DNA of 64,000 nucleotides, taken from Pseudonocardia terrae (lineage in GTDB: Bacteria; Actinomycetota; Actinomycetes; Mycobacteriales; Pseudonocardiaceae). Positions 18,366-26,356 of this stretch are shown piece after piece. Under the pieces are notes generated by a model. The model had not been told where the DNA came from and did no database searches. It saw only the letters and a list, made by a program, of their open reading frames with translations. The first letter of the stretch is position 1, and each line of letters opens with the position of its first letter. Location: contig NZ_JAJTTE010000007.1 of NCBI RefSeq assembly GCF_021343995.1, positions 1 to 64,000 on the forward strand, written 5' to 3'. The translations under genes and the position numbers were made by a program.

Positions 18366-19322
18366 ATGACCGCCACGACTCCGTCCGGGCTCCACGTCCC
18401 CGACCCCGGCTTCGGCCCTCACGACGACCTCCGCCACTGGCCGACCAGTCCCGGTGGCCGGATGCGCGACTCCCTGTTCTGGGAGATGATCATGCCTGAC
18501 GAGCGGCTCGGGCTGCAGGTCTACCTGTACCTGACGGCGCACGGGAAGTGCGGGTTCAACGTGTCCGTGTGGGGCCCGGACGGCGAGCCGCTGGCCCTGG
18601 AACTCGACGGCGGCACGGTGCCGGAGGACATGGACCTCGACGACTTCCGGCTCAAGGGCCTGGCGATCCGGCAGCCGGAGCTGCGGCGCACGGCCGAGGT
18701 GACCTACGAGAGCGACAAGGTCCGTCTCGAGTACCGCTTCGAGGCGATCCAGGACGCCTTCAGCTACCGCTCCAACCCGGACGGCCTCCCCGAGTGGTTC
18801 GCCGCCAACCGCCTCGAGCAGACGGGTCGGGTGAGCGGCTTCCTCGAGGTCGCGGGGCGGCGCATCGAGTGGGACCGGCGCATGGGGCACCGCGACCACT
18901 CCTGGGGCAACCGGGACTGGGGTGTGCCGCACCACTGGAAGTGGTTCGTGGCCTACACCGACTCCGGGCGCGCGATCAACGGCTGGATCTGGATCGCGGG
19001 CGGCGAGTGGGGCTTCGCGGGCTCCGTGCTCAAGGACGGCGTCACGGTCCCGGTGTCGCACATCGAGCACCACGCCACCTACCACGACGACATGTCCCAG
19101 AAGCGGCTCGAGGCCACGCTCGTCGACACCGCGGGCGGCCGGACCGAGGTCACCTTCGACCGCTACGGCCTGGTCAAGCTGCCGACGAACGACAAGATGG
19201 CGACCGAGATCTGGGAGTCGGCCTGCGACGCCACGATTGACGGCGAGCCCGCTGCCGGGCAGTGGGAGACGCATTGGCCCCGCGAGTACCTGAACCACCT
19301 CGTCGCGAGCAGGAACCGGTGA
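18366..19322 (+). CDS. DUF7064-like protein (hydroxyneurosporene synthase/lipocalin-like fold)
   Basis: The 318-residue protein is rich in Trp and His motifs: HWPTSPGGRMRDSLFWEMI near the start, GFLEVAGRRIEWDRRMGHRDHS, WGVPHHWKWFVAY and INGWIWIAGGEWG. I recognise these as typical of the DUF7064/DUF7065 proteins that occur next to, or fused to, aminoglycoside-phosphotransferase-like kinases. The biochemical role is unknown; the related fold in hydroxyneurosporene synthases handles terpenoid hydrocarbons. ATG 18366 is 2 bases after the crotonase stop, and the kinase-like gene overlaps its own stop, so the two are probably partners. Confidence 0.7.
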   Translation: MTATTPSGLHVPDPGFGPHDDLRHWPTSPGGRMRDSLFWEMIMPDERLGLQVYLYLTAHGKCGFNVSVWGPDGEPLALELDGGTVPEDMDLDDFRLKGLAIRQPELRRTAEVTYESDKVRLEYRFEAIQDAFSYRSNPDGLPEWFAANRLEQTGRVSGFLEVAGRRIEWDRRMGHRDHSWGNRDWGVPHHWKWFVAYTDSGRAINGWIWIAGGEWGFAGSVLKDGVTVPVSHIEHHATYHDDMSQKRLEATLVDTAGGRTEVTFDRYGLVKLPTNDKMATEIWESACDATIDGEPAAGQWETHWPREYLNHLVASRNR

Positions 19323-20344
19323 GCCCTGCCGACGCGGAGGCCGGCTGGGGCTGGTCGGAGGCCGACCTGGCCGCGCTGGAGACGTTCCTGGTCAAGCACG
19401 GCGTGGCGGACGGCCCGCTCACCTCGCGGCGGATCGGGGACGGGCACTCCAACCTGACCTACCTGGTCTGCGGCAGCCGCGACGTCGTCGTCCGGCGGCC
19501 GCCGCCCCCGCCGCTGCCGCCGGGCGCGCACGACGTCCTGCGCGAGGCCCGCTTGCTGGCGGGGCTCGCCGGGACCGGCGTGCCCGTGCCCGAGGTGCTG
19601 GCCACGGCGGAGGTGGGGGAGGTGATGGACAGCCCGCTATATGTGATGAGCCACGTACCCGGCCCGGTCGTCACCATCCGCACGCCGCCCGAGCTGACCG
19701 AGCACCGCCGCGCGATCGGCGAGTCGATGGTCGACACCCTGGCCCGCCTGCACGCCGTCGACTGGCAGTCCGCCGGGCTGGCCGAGATGGGCAGGCCGGA
19801 GGGCTTCAACGGGCGGCACCTGCGCCGCATGCGCCGGCTCGTCGCGGACGCCGACGGGAACCCACCCCCGGCGTTCGCCGACATCGACGCCTGGCTCGAG
19901 GCCCACGTCCCGGCCGAGTCCGGCGCGACCCTGGTGCACAACGACTACCGGCTCGGCAACGTCATCCTCGGCCCGTCGGGCGCGGTGGCGGCGGTGCTGG
20001 ACTGGGAGCTGGCGACGATCGGCGACCCGCTGTTCGACGTCGGCTACTTCCTCGCCTCCTGGCCGGTCGCGGGGGAGCCACTCACCCCGACCGCGGAGCT
20101 GGGCGCGGCCGTGCTCGAACCCGGATACGCGACGAGGGACGAGCTGGCCGAGCGCTACGCCGCCACGACCGGGCGGGACCTGTCCGGACTGCGCTGGTAC
20201 ACCGCGCTGGCCCTGTGGAAGCTCGCCGCGCTGTACGAGTACAGCCACCGCCGCACGCTCGCCGGCCACGGCGACCCCTACTACGCGGATCCGGCGCTGG
20301 TCCGCTCGTTCCTCGCTGCGGCCGAGACGGCCGCCGGGCTGTGA
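19319..20344 (+). CDS. Phosphotransferase family protein (APH/ACAD10-like kinase)
   Basis: The 341-residue protein has the aminoglycoside-phosphotransferase fold: glycine-rich GDGHSNLTYLV, the catalytic loop LVHNDYRLGN (H207, D209, N214) and the metal-binding VLDWELATIGDPLFDVGY (D228). Relatives joined to acyl-CoA dehydrogenases phosphorylate 4-hydroxyacyl-CoAs so that the oxygen can be eliminated. In a CoA-acid pathway that is a better guess than drug resistance. GTG 19319 overlaps the DUF7064 stop by 4 bases. The substrate is unproven. Confidence 0.82.
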   Translation: MSPADAEAGWGWSEADLAALETFLVKHGVADGPLTSRRIGDGHSNLTYLVCGSRDVVVRRPPPPPLPPGAHDVLREARLLAGLAGTGVPVPEVLATAEVGEVMDSPLYVMSHVPGPVVTIRTPPELTEHRRAIGESMVDTLARLHAVDWQSAGLAEMGRPEGFNGRHLRRMRRLVADADGNPPPAFADIDAWLEAHVPAESGATLVHNDYRLGNVILGPSGAVAAVLDWELATIGDPLFDVGYFLASWPVAGEPLTPTAELGAAVLEPGYATRDELAERYAATTGRDLSGLRWYTALALWKLAALYEYSHRRTLAGHGDPYYADPALVRSFLAAAETAAGL

Positions 20345-20372
20345 TCCGCGAGACCGGGCAGGGGGTGCGTTG

Positions 20373-21581
20373 ATGACGACGGACGAGCTGCGACCGGCCC
20401 ACGCCCTGAGCGGTATCCTGGTCCTCGACCTCGGACAAGTCTACAGCGGACCCTACTGCACGATGCTCCTGCAGGAGCTCGGCGCAGACGTCGTCAAGAT
20501 CGAGCCCTTCGAGGGCGAGCCCATACGCTGGCGAGCTGACGGCGCGGACGGGAATGCGGCCTTTCAGCTGCTGAACGCGGGCAAGCGAAGCCTGCGGCTC
20601 AACCTCAAGACCGAAACGGGCCGTGAGCTGTTCCTGCAGCTCGTGGCTCTCGCCGACGTCGTGGTGGAGAACTTCGCGCCCGGCGTACTCGACCGGCTGG
20701 GACTGTCCTATGCCGCGCTGCAGGCCGCCAACGAGCGGATCGTGCTCGCCTCGGGCAAGGGCTACGGGCTCTCCGGACCGCACCGCGATCTGCGGGGCAT
20801 GGACGTCACCGTCCAGGCGATGACCGCGATCGTCGCGACGACCGGCTTCCCCGACCAGGCCCCGGTCAAGGCCGGCGCCGCGGTGGTCGACTTCTCCTCG
20901 GGCGTGCACCTCGCCGCCGCGGTACTCGCTGCGCTGTTCCAGCGCGAGCGCACCGGCCGCGGCCAGCAGGTCGAGGTGGCCATGCAGGACGCGATCCTGC
21001 CGACCCTGGCATCGAACATCGGTGGTTACCTGGAGCACGGTGAGGCGTTCCCCGACCGCACGGGCAACCGGCACGGCGGCCTGAACGTGGTGCCCTACAA
21101 CGTCTACCCGGCCGCCGACGGCTGGATCGCGATTCTCTGCATCCGTCCGCGGCACTGGCAGGCGCTGTGCTCGCTGATGGAGCGCGCCGACCTCGCCGAC
21201 GATCCGGAGTTGGCCACCCCCGTCGGCCGGGTACGTCGCATGGACGAGGTGGACGCGGCGGTGGCGGACTGGACCCGCACGCGGGAGAAGGACACGGTGT
21301 TCGCCCTGCTCCACAAGGCCGACGTGCCGGCCGCCCCGGTCCGCACGTTGTCGGAGGTGGTCGACGACGAGCACGTCCGACATCGCGGAATGCTGCGTGA
21401 GCTGACCGACGGCGAGCGGCGCTGCACGGTCTTCGGGAGCCCCTTACGGCTCGGCGACTCCGCGCCGACCCGTCCGTCCTACCCGCCCCGCCTGGGCGAG
21501 CACTCGGATGTGGTGCTCGAGGAGTTGCTCGAGCTCGGCCGGACCGAGCTCGAGCAGCTCCGGCGGGACGGGGTGATCTAG
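20373..21581 (+). CDS. CaiB/BaiF-family CoA-transferase
   Basis: The 402-residue class III CoA-transferase has the family landmarks LDLGQVYSGPYCTMLL, LGADVVKIEPFEGEP, VVVENFAPGVLDRLGL and the catalytic aspartate region VVDFSSGVHL (D173). It moves CoA from one acyl-CoA to another carboxylate by ping-pong chemistry. It closes the long plus-strand run and may recycle CoA onto the incoming acid. GGGCAGGGGG supports ATG 20373. Its TAG stop shares the palindrome CTAG with the stop of the opposing gene. Confidence 0.87.
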   Translation: MTTDELRPAHALSGILVLDLGQVYSGPYCTMLLQELGADVVKIEPFEGEPIRWRADGADGNAAFQLLNAGKRSLRLNLKTETGRELFLQLVALADVVVENFAPGVLDRLGLSYAALQAANERIVLASGKGYGLSGPHRDLRGMDVTVQAMTAIVATTGFPDQAPVKAGAAVVDFSSGVHLAAAVLAALFQRERTGRGQQVEVAMQDAILPTLASNIGGYLEHGEAFPDRTGNRHGGLNVVPYNVYPAADGWIAILCIRPRHWQALCSLMERADLADDPELATPVGRVRRMDEVDAAVADWTRTREKDTVFALLHKADVPAAPVRTLSEVVDDEHVRHRGMLRELTDGERRCTVFGSPLRLGDSAPTRPSYPPRLGEHSDVVLEELLELGRTELEQLRRDGVI

Positions 21582-22480
21582 CTGCGCTGTGCCTTCGACG
21601 CCGCGCTGGCGGCCTTGCTCTTCTCCCGGGCCGCGGCCCAGTCGTCGGCGGTCATCGACGTGAGACCCGCGAAGGTGCCGGGGCCCGCGAGCATCTGCCC
21701 GCCGTCCATCGCGATGGTCTGGCCGGTCAGATAATCGCAGGCGTCGGACAGGAGGAAGATCGTGAGGTTGGCCAGCTCCTCGATGGTTCCGGTGCGGCCC
21801 ATCGGGATCTGGTCGGCCTGGGTGGCTCCGACGGAGCTCTTGTCCGTGGGGTTGAGCATCTCCCAGGCGTAGTCCGTGGGGATGGGGCCGGGGGCCACGG
21901 CATTGAGCCGGATCCCGTATCGCGCCCACTCCACGGCCAGCGACATCGTCATCGAGTGCACGGCGGCCTTGGCCATCGCCGACGGGGTGACGAACGCGGA
22001 GCCGGTCCACACCCACGTCGTCAGGGTGGAAAGCACGCTGCCGGGCAGACCGGCGGCGATCCACCGTTTCCCGGCCGCGTGTGTCGTGTGGAACGACCCC
22101 TTCATGACGGTCCCGCTGACGGCCTCGAAAGCTCGCGGGCTCAGCGACTCGGTGGGGGCGATGAAGTTGGCTGCGGCATTGTTCACCACGCTCGTGAGCG
22201 GGCCGTGCTCCTGCCACAGTGCTTCCATCGCGGCATCGACACCGTCTCCATCACGGACGTCGACCGTCTGGATGTGGGCGGACCCCGGGCGGGACCCGGC
22301 CGCCTCGGTGGCGGCCTCCTCGAGGACGTTCGGGCGGCGACCCCAGAGATGGACCTCGGCACCGTGCTCGACCAGGTGCCGGGCGACACCTCGACCGAGG
22401 CCGGTCCCGCCACCGGTGATGAGAATGCGCTTGCCTGCCAGCAGGTTCGGCGCGAACGGGCTCTTCTTCGACTGCATCAT
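21578..22480 (-). CDS. 2,4-dienoyl-CoA reductase-like SDR
   Basis: The 300-residue SDR aligns by eye with mitochondrial-type 2,4-dienoyl-CoA reductases: ITGGGTGLGRGVARHL, FVTPSAMAKAAV, NAVAPGPIPTDYAW, MGRTGTIEELANL and TGQTIAMDGGQ. The conserved Ser-Lys pair is present, but the tyrosine found three residues before the TGS motif in DECR1 is tryptophan here. It may reduce a dienoyl-CoA with NADPH, or be an altered relative. AAGGAG lies before the tandem ATGATG start. It is probably co-transcribed with the BadI homologue, which lies 51 bases upstream. Confidence 0.8.
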   Translation of the reverse strand: MMQSKKSPFAPNLLAGKRILITGGGTGLGRGVARHLVEHGAEVHLWGRRPNVLEEAATEAAGSRPGSAHIQTVDVRDGDGVDAAMEALWQEHGPLTSVVNNAAANFIAPTESLSPRAFEAVSGTVMKGSFHTTHAAGKRWIAAGLPGSVLSTLTTWVWTGSAFVTPSAMAKAAVHSMTMSLAVEWARYGIRLNAVAPGPIPTDYAWEMLNPTDKSSVGATQADQIPMGRTGTIEELANLTIFLLSDACDYLTGQTIAMDGGQMLAGPGTFAGLTSMTADDWAAAREKSKAASAASKAQRS

Positions 22481-22531
22481 GTCGCTCCTTCGCGAGTTCC
22501 CGTCCGGGCCGGACCGGTCGTGCCGTCGAGC

Positions 22532-23332
22532 TCAGTGCGAGCGGTACTTGCCGAACTCGGGCTGGCGCTTCTCGTTGAAGGCGGTGATGCCCTCGCGCGC
22601 CTCGTCCGTCTCGCCGAACAGCTTGAGCGTGGAGTAGGCCAGGTTGCCGATGCTGATCAGGTGCTCGGTGTCGGTGTTGAACGACTGCTTGAGCACCTTC
22701 AGCGCGGTGGGGGAGTAGGTCAGCATGGTGTCCGCCCACTCCCGGACCGCCGAGCGCAGCTCGGCGGCCGGGACGACCTTGTTGACCAAGCCCCACTCCT
22801 GCGCCTCCGTGGCGCTCAGCCGCCGGAGCATGAACCAGATCTCGCGGGCCCGCTTCTCGCCCACGACGCGGGCGAGGTACCCGGAGCCGAGGCCGGCGTC
22901 GAAGGAGCCGACGCGCGGGCCGTTCTGGCCGAACGTGGCAGTGTCGGCGGCGATGGTCAGGTCGGCGAGGACGTGCAGCACGTGGCCACCACCGATGGCG
23001 ATGCCATTGACCGCTGCGACCACCGGCTTCGGAACGTCGCGGATCACGCGATGCAGGGCTTCGACCTCGAACAGGCCGGTCTCCGAGGGACCGTAGTCCC
23101 CGGTCTCCATCCGCTGCTTCTGGTCGCCACCGGAGCAGAACGCCTTCTCGCCGGCGCCGGTCAGGGCCAGTACACCGACCTCGTCGTCCGCCCAGGCGAG
23201 CTTGAACGCGTGGACGAGCTCGTCGACCGTGCGGGCTCGGAAGGCGTTGTAGCGGTCGGGGCGATTGATCGTGATCCAGGCGAGGCCGTTGTCGACCTCG
23301 TAGGTGATGTCGGTGAACTCCTCGGGCTTCAT
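22532..23332 (-). CDS. badI: 2-ketocyclohexanecarboxyl-CoA hydrolase-like (BadI)
   Basis: The 266-residue crotonase-fold protein resembles BadI along its length: ITYEVDNGLAWITINRP, RYNAFRARTVDEL, FCSGGDQ, IRDVPKPVVAAVNG, FGQNGPRVGSFDAGLGS, LARVVGEKRAREIWFM and the ending RQPEFGKYRSH. BadI opens the 2-keto ring to pimeloyl-CoA. GAGGAGAGG precedes ATG 23332. The divergent TetR gene and the operator-like sites between them suggest local control. The match to BadI is by memory of the Rhodopseudomonas protein; DHNA-CoA synthase is the main alternative and less likely. Confidence 0.82.
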   Translation of the reverse strand: MKPEEFTDITYEVDNGLAWITINRPDRYNAFRARTVDELVHAFKLAWADDEVGVLALTGAGEKAFCSGGDQKQRMETGDYGPSETGLFEVEALHRVIRDVPKPVVAAVNGIAIGGGHVLHVLADLTIAADTATFGQNGPRVGSFDAGLGSGYLARVVGEKRAREIWFMLRRLSATEAQEWGLVNKVVPAAELRSAVREWADTMLTYSPTALKVLKQSFNTDTEHLISIGNLAYSTLKLFGETDEAREGITAFNEKRQPEFGKYRSH

Positions 23333-23390
23333 CGTGACCTCTCCTCAGCGGTGAGTGTGGGCGGGACCCAGCGGCCGGGCAGCCGCTATT

Positions 23391-23419
23391 TGGCCAGACC
23401 TTTATATCATCGGTCCGAT
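23391..23419. promoter_or_regulatory. Candidate operators between badI-like and tetR genes
   Basis: The 146-base divergent interval carries TGGCCAGACC at 23391-23400, close to the operator A elements, and the perfect 11-base palindrome ATCGGTCCGAT at 23409-23419. The AT-rich bases between them could be part of a promoter. Either the TetR protein encoded alongside or the GntR protein from 6978 could bind. Confidence 0.45.
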
Positions 23420-23478
23420 AATGCGGGAACGGCCTGCCGTCGTGTCCTCGATCGCTCGTGTGCTCGTAGCATCACGGC

Positions 23479-24138
23479 GTGGCAGGCGGCACGGTGCACC
23501 ACGACGGGGTCGACGAAAAGGTCGACGGCAGGGCGACGCGTGCGCGGCGCCGGGACGAGACGCGCACGAGAGTGCTCGACATCGTCGAGCGCCGCCTTCG
23601 CGACGGCGAGACGTTCGCGGACATCAAGGTCGGCGAGCTTGTGGCCGAGGCCGGGCTCTCGCGGACCACGTTCTACGTCTACTTCCCGGACAAGGCCGAC
23701 CTGTTGCGGGCGTGGTACGACGAGGTCAGCGACTCGATCATGGCGGCGGCGGGGCGCTGGTGGTCCCTCGACGGGACGGCGACGGTGGACGACGTGCGTG
23801 CCGTCCTGCGGGGGATCGTCGACGCGTACCGGCCGCACCCGGAGCTGATGGCGGCCACGCACGAGGCGGTGGGCTACGACCGCGGGGTGCGCGCCGCCGT
23901 CGAGGACGCGATGAGCCGCTACATCACGGGCCTGACCGAGCACATCACGGCGGGTCAGCGCGCCGGCTTCGTCGACCCCGCGCTTCCGGCCGCCGAGACG
24001 GCCTACTGGCTGCAGTGGATGGCGGAGCGGGGACTGCACCGGATGGTGCGGGTCGAGGAGGAGCGCCGGACCGACGCCCTTCTCGACGCCTACAGCCGTA
24101 TCGTGTGGAACACGCTCTACGCACCCGTGCAGCGGTGA
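23479..24138 (+). CDS. TetR-family transcriptional regulator
   Basis: The 219-residue protein has a TetR DNA-binding domain with a helix-turn-helix at about 48-69 (FADIKVGELVAEAGLSRTTF, then YVYFPDKADLL) and a helical C-terminal ligand domain without close family features. GTG 23479 is used; no strong ribosome site is visible and a few residues of uncertainty remain. Read divergently from the BadI homologue, it most likely represses that operon in response to an acyl-CoA. Its end faces the next dehydrogenase with 16 bases between. Confidence 0.87.
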   Translation: MAGGTVHHDGVDEKVDGRATRARRRDETRTRVLDIVERRLRDGETFADIKVGELVAEAGLSRTTFYVYFPDKADLLRAWYDEVSDSIMAAAGRWWSLDGTATVDDVRAVLRGIVDAYRPHPELMAATHEAVGYDRGVRAAVEDAMSRYITGLTEHITAGQRAGFVDPALPAAETAYWLQWMAERGLHRMVRVEEERRTDALLDAYSRIVWNTLYAPVQR

Positions 24139-24154
24139 CACCTTCGCACCCCGG

Positions 24155-25309
24155 TCAGAACGCGACGGACTCCCGACCGAGGATCTCCCGCGAGATGATC
24201 CTCTTCTGGATCTCGGACGTGCCGTCCGCCACCAGGTAGGCCATCACGTCGCGGAACCGCTGCTGCAGGGGGAACTCCGCGGAGTAGCCGAGGTTGCCGT
24301 GGATCTTCATCGCGGCCTCGATGGCGTCCTTGGCGACGACCGGTGGCCACCACTTGCTCATCGACGCGAGCGAGGTGTGCGGCTTCCCCTCCGCGCGCAG
24401 CCAGAGCGCGCGGTAGCACAGCCACCGGGCCGCCTCGAGGTACGTCGCGTGCTCGGCGAGCGGGAAGGACACGCCCTGGTACTCACCGATCGGCCTGCCG
24501 AACGTCTCCCGCTGGTTCGCGTACGTGGCCGCCTCGTCGAGGCTGGCCCGGGCGGCACCGAGGCACATCAGGCCGAGTGCGGCCCGACTGAAGTCGAAGT
24601 GATCCATGACCGTGTGGAAGCCTCGGCCGAGCTCGCCGATGAGGTGCTCGGTGGGCACGTGCACCTCGTCCATGTGGATCGAGCCCCAGCCGAGCGGGAG
24701 GCAACCCATGCCCGGCATCGGGCTGACCGTGACCCCGGGCGCGTCGAGCGACACCAGGAAACAGCTGACCCCCTTCGACCGGCTGGAGCCGGGCTCGCGC
24801 GCGTAGACCAGGGCTGCGGAGGCGTTGCACGCCCAGGTGATCGCCGTCTTCTCGCCGCTCAGCAGCCAGCCGTCGTCGATCGGTCGGGCGACCGTCGCGA
24901 GCGCACTCGCGTCCGAGCCGGACCCGGGCTCCGTCAGGGCGATCGCGACCGTCTCCCGGCCCTCGATCATCGCCGGTAGGTAGCGCTCCCGGACCTCCTT
25001 GGTGCCGTGCACCAACTGTGACGCGATGAGGCCGATCTGCACCGGCGCCGAGGCGAGGTTGACGTCGCCGTAGGCCAGCGTCTCGGTGGCCAGACCGAGC
25101 AGGACCGGGTCCTCGTCGCCGGTGCCGCCGTACTCCTCGGGGAGCCCGATCCCGAGCACGCCCAGCTCGCCGAGCTTGCGGAAGACCTCGAACGGGAACT
25201 CCGTCGATGCCGCGCGCTCCCGGTAGTTCGGCAGGAGTTCCTTACGTGCGAAGTCGGCGAGCGTGGCTCGGAACTCCTCGTGCTCCTCGTCGAACGCGAA
25301 CGAGACCAT
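24155..25309 (-). CDS. Acyl-CoA dehydrogenase with aspartate in the base motif
   Basis: The 384-residue dehydrogenase has GIGLPEEYGGTG, ALTEPGSGSDASAL, RETFGRPIGEYQGVSFPLAE and IHGNLGYSAEFPL. The C-terminal base motif is VADGTSEIQKRI, with aspartate where most members have glutamate in EGT. Altered acidic bases are known among dehydrogenases of cyclohexane-carboxyl-CoA compounds, so an AliB-like role is attractive given the BadI and BadH homologues, though not shown. Its ATG overlaps the TGA of the upstream flavoprotein gene (TGATG), so the two are translationally coupled. Confidence 0.85.
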   Translation of the reverse strand: MVSFAFDEEHEEFRATLADFARKELLPNYRERAASTEFPFEVFRKLGELGVLGIGLPEEYGGTGDEDPVLLGLATETLAYGDVNLASAPVQIGLIASQLVHGTKEVRERYLPAMIEGRETVAIALTEPGSGSDASALATVARPIDDGWLLSGEKTAITWACNASAALVYAREPGSSRSKGVSCFLVSLDAPGVTVSPMPGMGCLPLGWGSIHMDEVHVPTEHLIGELGRGFHTVMDHFDFSRAALGLMCLGAARASLDEAATYANQRETFGRPIGEYQGVSFPLAEHATYLEAARWLCYRALWLRAEGKPHTSLASMSKWWPPVVAKDAIEAAMKIHGNLGYSAEFPLQQRFRDVMAYLVADGTSEIQKRIISREILGRESVAF

Positions 25310-26304
25310 CAGGCCGTCACCTCCAGGACGCCGGCGGGCACGGGTCGGCCGCACGCCGCCTCGTACTCCGCCACGATGCGGTCCGCGACCTCGGCCACGG
25401 GTGCCGCGCTGTCGATCTCCCCGACGCCCTGACCGGCGCCGAAGATGTCCTTCCAGGGCTTGTGCTCGCCGTGGACGTCCGAGAAGTCGATGGTCCCGGC
25501 AGACGCCAGCTTCTCCTCGTCGAAGCCGACCGCCTTCAGGCTCTCGGTCAGCCAGCTGCAGAGGACGCCCGTCACCGCGGCGGTCGCGGTCACGTCGCCC
25601 ACCCGCGCCCGGACCAGCATGTCCCGGTAGGCCTCGTTCACCAGCGTCTCGCGGCACGCGATGAACCGCGTGCCCATGTAGGCGTAGTCGGCGCCGAGGA
25701 CTTCGACGGCGCGGACCGCCCGCCCGGTCGAGACGGCACCGCCGACCACGATCGTGCCGTCGTAGAAGCGGCGGACCTCGTCGACGAAGGCGAACGGGGA
25801 CAGGCGGCCGGTGTGCCCACCCGCTCCATGGCAGACGAGGACGAGTCCGTCCGCGCCTGCGTCGGCGGCCTTGCGCGCGTGCTCGACCGACATCACGTCG
25901 GCGAAGACGGCGCCGCCGTAGCCGTGGATCTCATCGAGCACACGCTTCGGCGAGCCGAGTGCAGTGACCACGACGTCCGGGCGGTACTCCTGCATCAGCT
26001 CGAGCTCGGCTGCGAACCGGTCGTAGCTCTTGTGAACGATCATGCTCACGGCCCACGACGGGGCGGTCAGGTCCGCCACCCCGTCGCGGATCGCGTCGAG
26101 CCAGCGGACGAGATCCTCGAACGTCCGAGCGTTCTGGGTCGGGAAGGACCCGACCAGTCCGCCCCGGCACGACTCCACGACCAGGTCGGGGCCGGAGACG
26201 AGGAACATCGGGGCGACGATGACCGGCGCGCGCAGCGCCTCCTTCGTGGCCCCGTCGGTGAGTGGTCTGCGCGGGGTCGCGGCAGCGTCGACGGTCGAAC
26301 CCAT
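25309..26304 (-). CDS. Nitronate monooxygenase-like FMN protein
   Basis: The 331-residue TIM-barrel flavoprotein has APMFLVSGPDL, CHGAGGHTGRLSPFAFVDEV with the family GGHTG loop and histidine, and VVGGAVSTGRAVRAVEVLGA. Family members oxidise nitronates or act as FMN-dependent oxidoreductases of CoA pathways; in catabolic clusters the true role is often unknown. The start at 26304 is the first methionine next to the conserved region and lacks a clear ribosome site. A perfect 20-base palindrome lies 11 bases upstream, suggesting repressor control. It is coupled to the dehydrogenase at 24155. Confidence 0.82.
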   Translation of the reverse strand: MGSTVDAAATPRRPLTDGATKEALRAPVIVAPMFLVSGPDLVVESCRGGLVGSFPTQNARTFEDLVRWLDAIRDGVADLTAPSWAVSMIVHKSYDRFAAELELMQEYRPDVVVTALGSPKRVLDEIHGYGGAVFADVMSVEHARKAADAGADGLVLVCHGAGGHTGRLSPFAFVDEVRRFYDGTIVVGGAVSTGRAVRAVEVLGADYAYMGTRFIACRETLVNEAYRDMLVRARVGDVTATAAVTGVLCSWLTESLKAVGFDEEKLASAGTIDFSDVHGEHKPWKDIFGAGQGVGEIDSAAPVAEVADRIVAEYEAACGRPVPAGVLEVTA

Positions 26305-26315
26305 AGGCTGACTGT

Positions 26316-26335
26316 ACAGCTGTCCGGACAGCTGT
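26316..26335. promoter_or_regulatory. Perfect 20-bp palindrome, likely repressor operator
   Basis: ACAGCTGTCCGGACAGCTGT is fully self-complementary. It lies in the 52-base gap between two minus-strand genes, directly before the start of the flavoprotein gene and next to a TACTAG hexamer on the same strand that could serve as a -10 element. This layout is typical of TetR- or MarR-type operators. The regulator is unknown; the TetR protein at 23479 is one candidate. Confidence 0.6.
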
Positions 26336-26356
26336 CCTAGTATTTTCCCGAGTGGG

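Noticed and set aside
19319..20344. Aminoglycoside phosphotransferase resistance gene
   Set aside because: The fold motif is present, but the gene overlaps a DUF7064-like gene in an acyl-CoA operon; a metabolic kinase is more likely.
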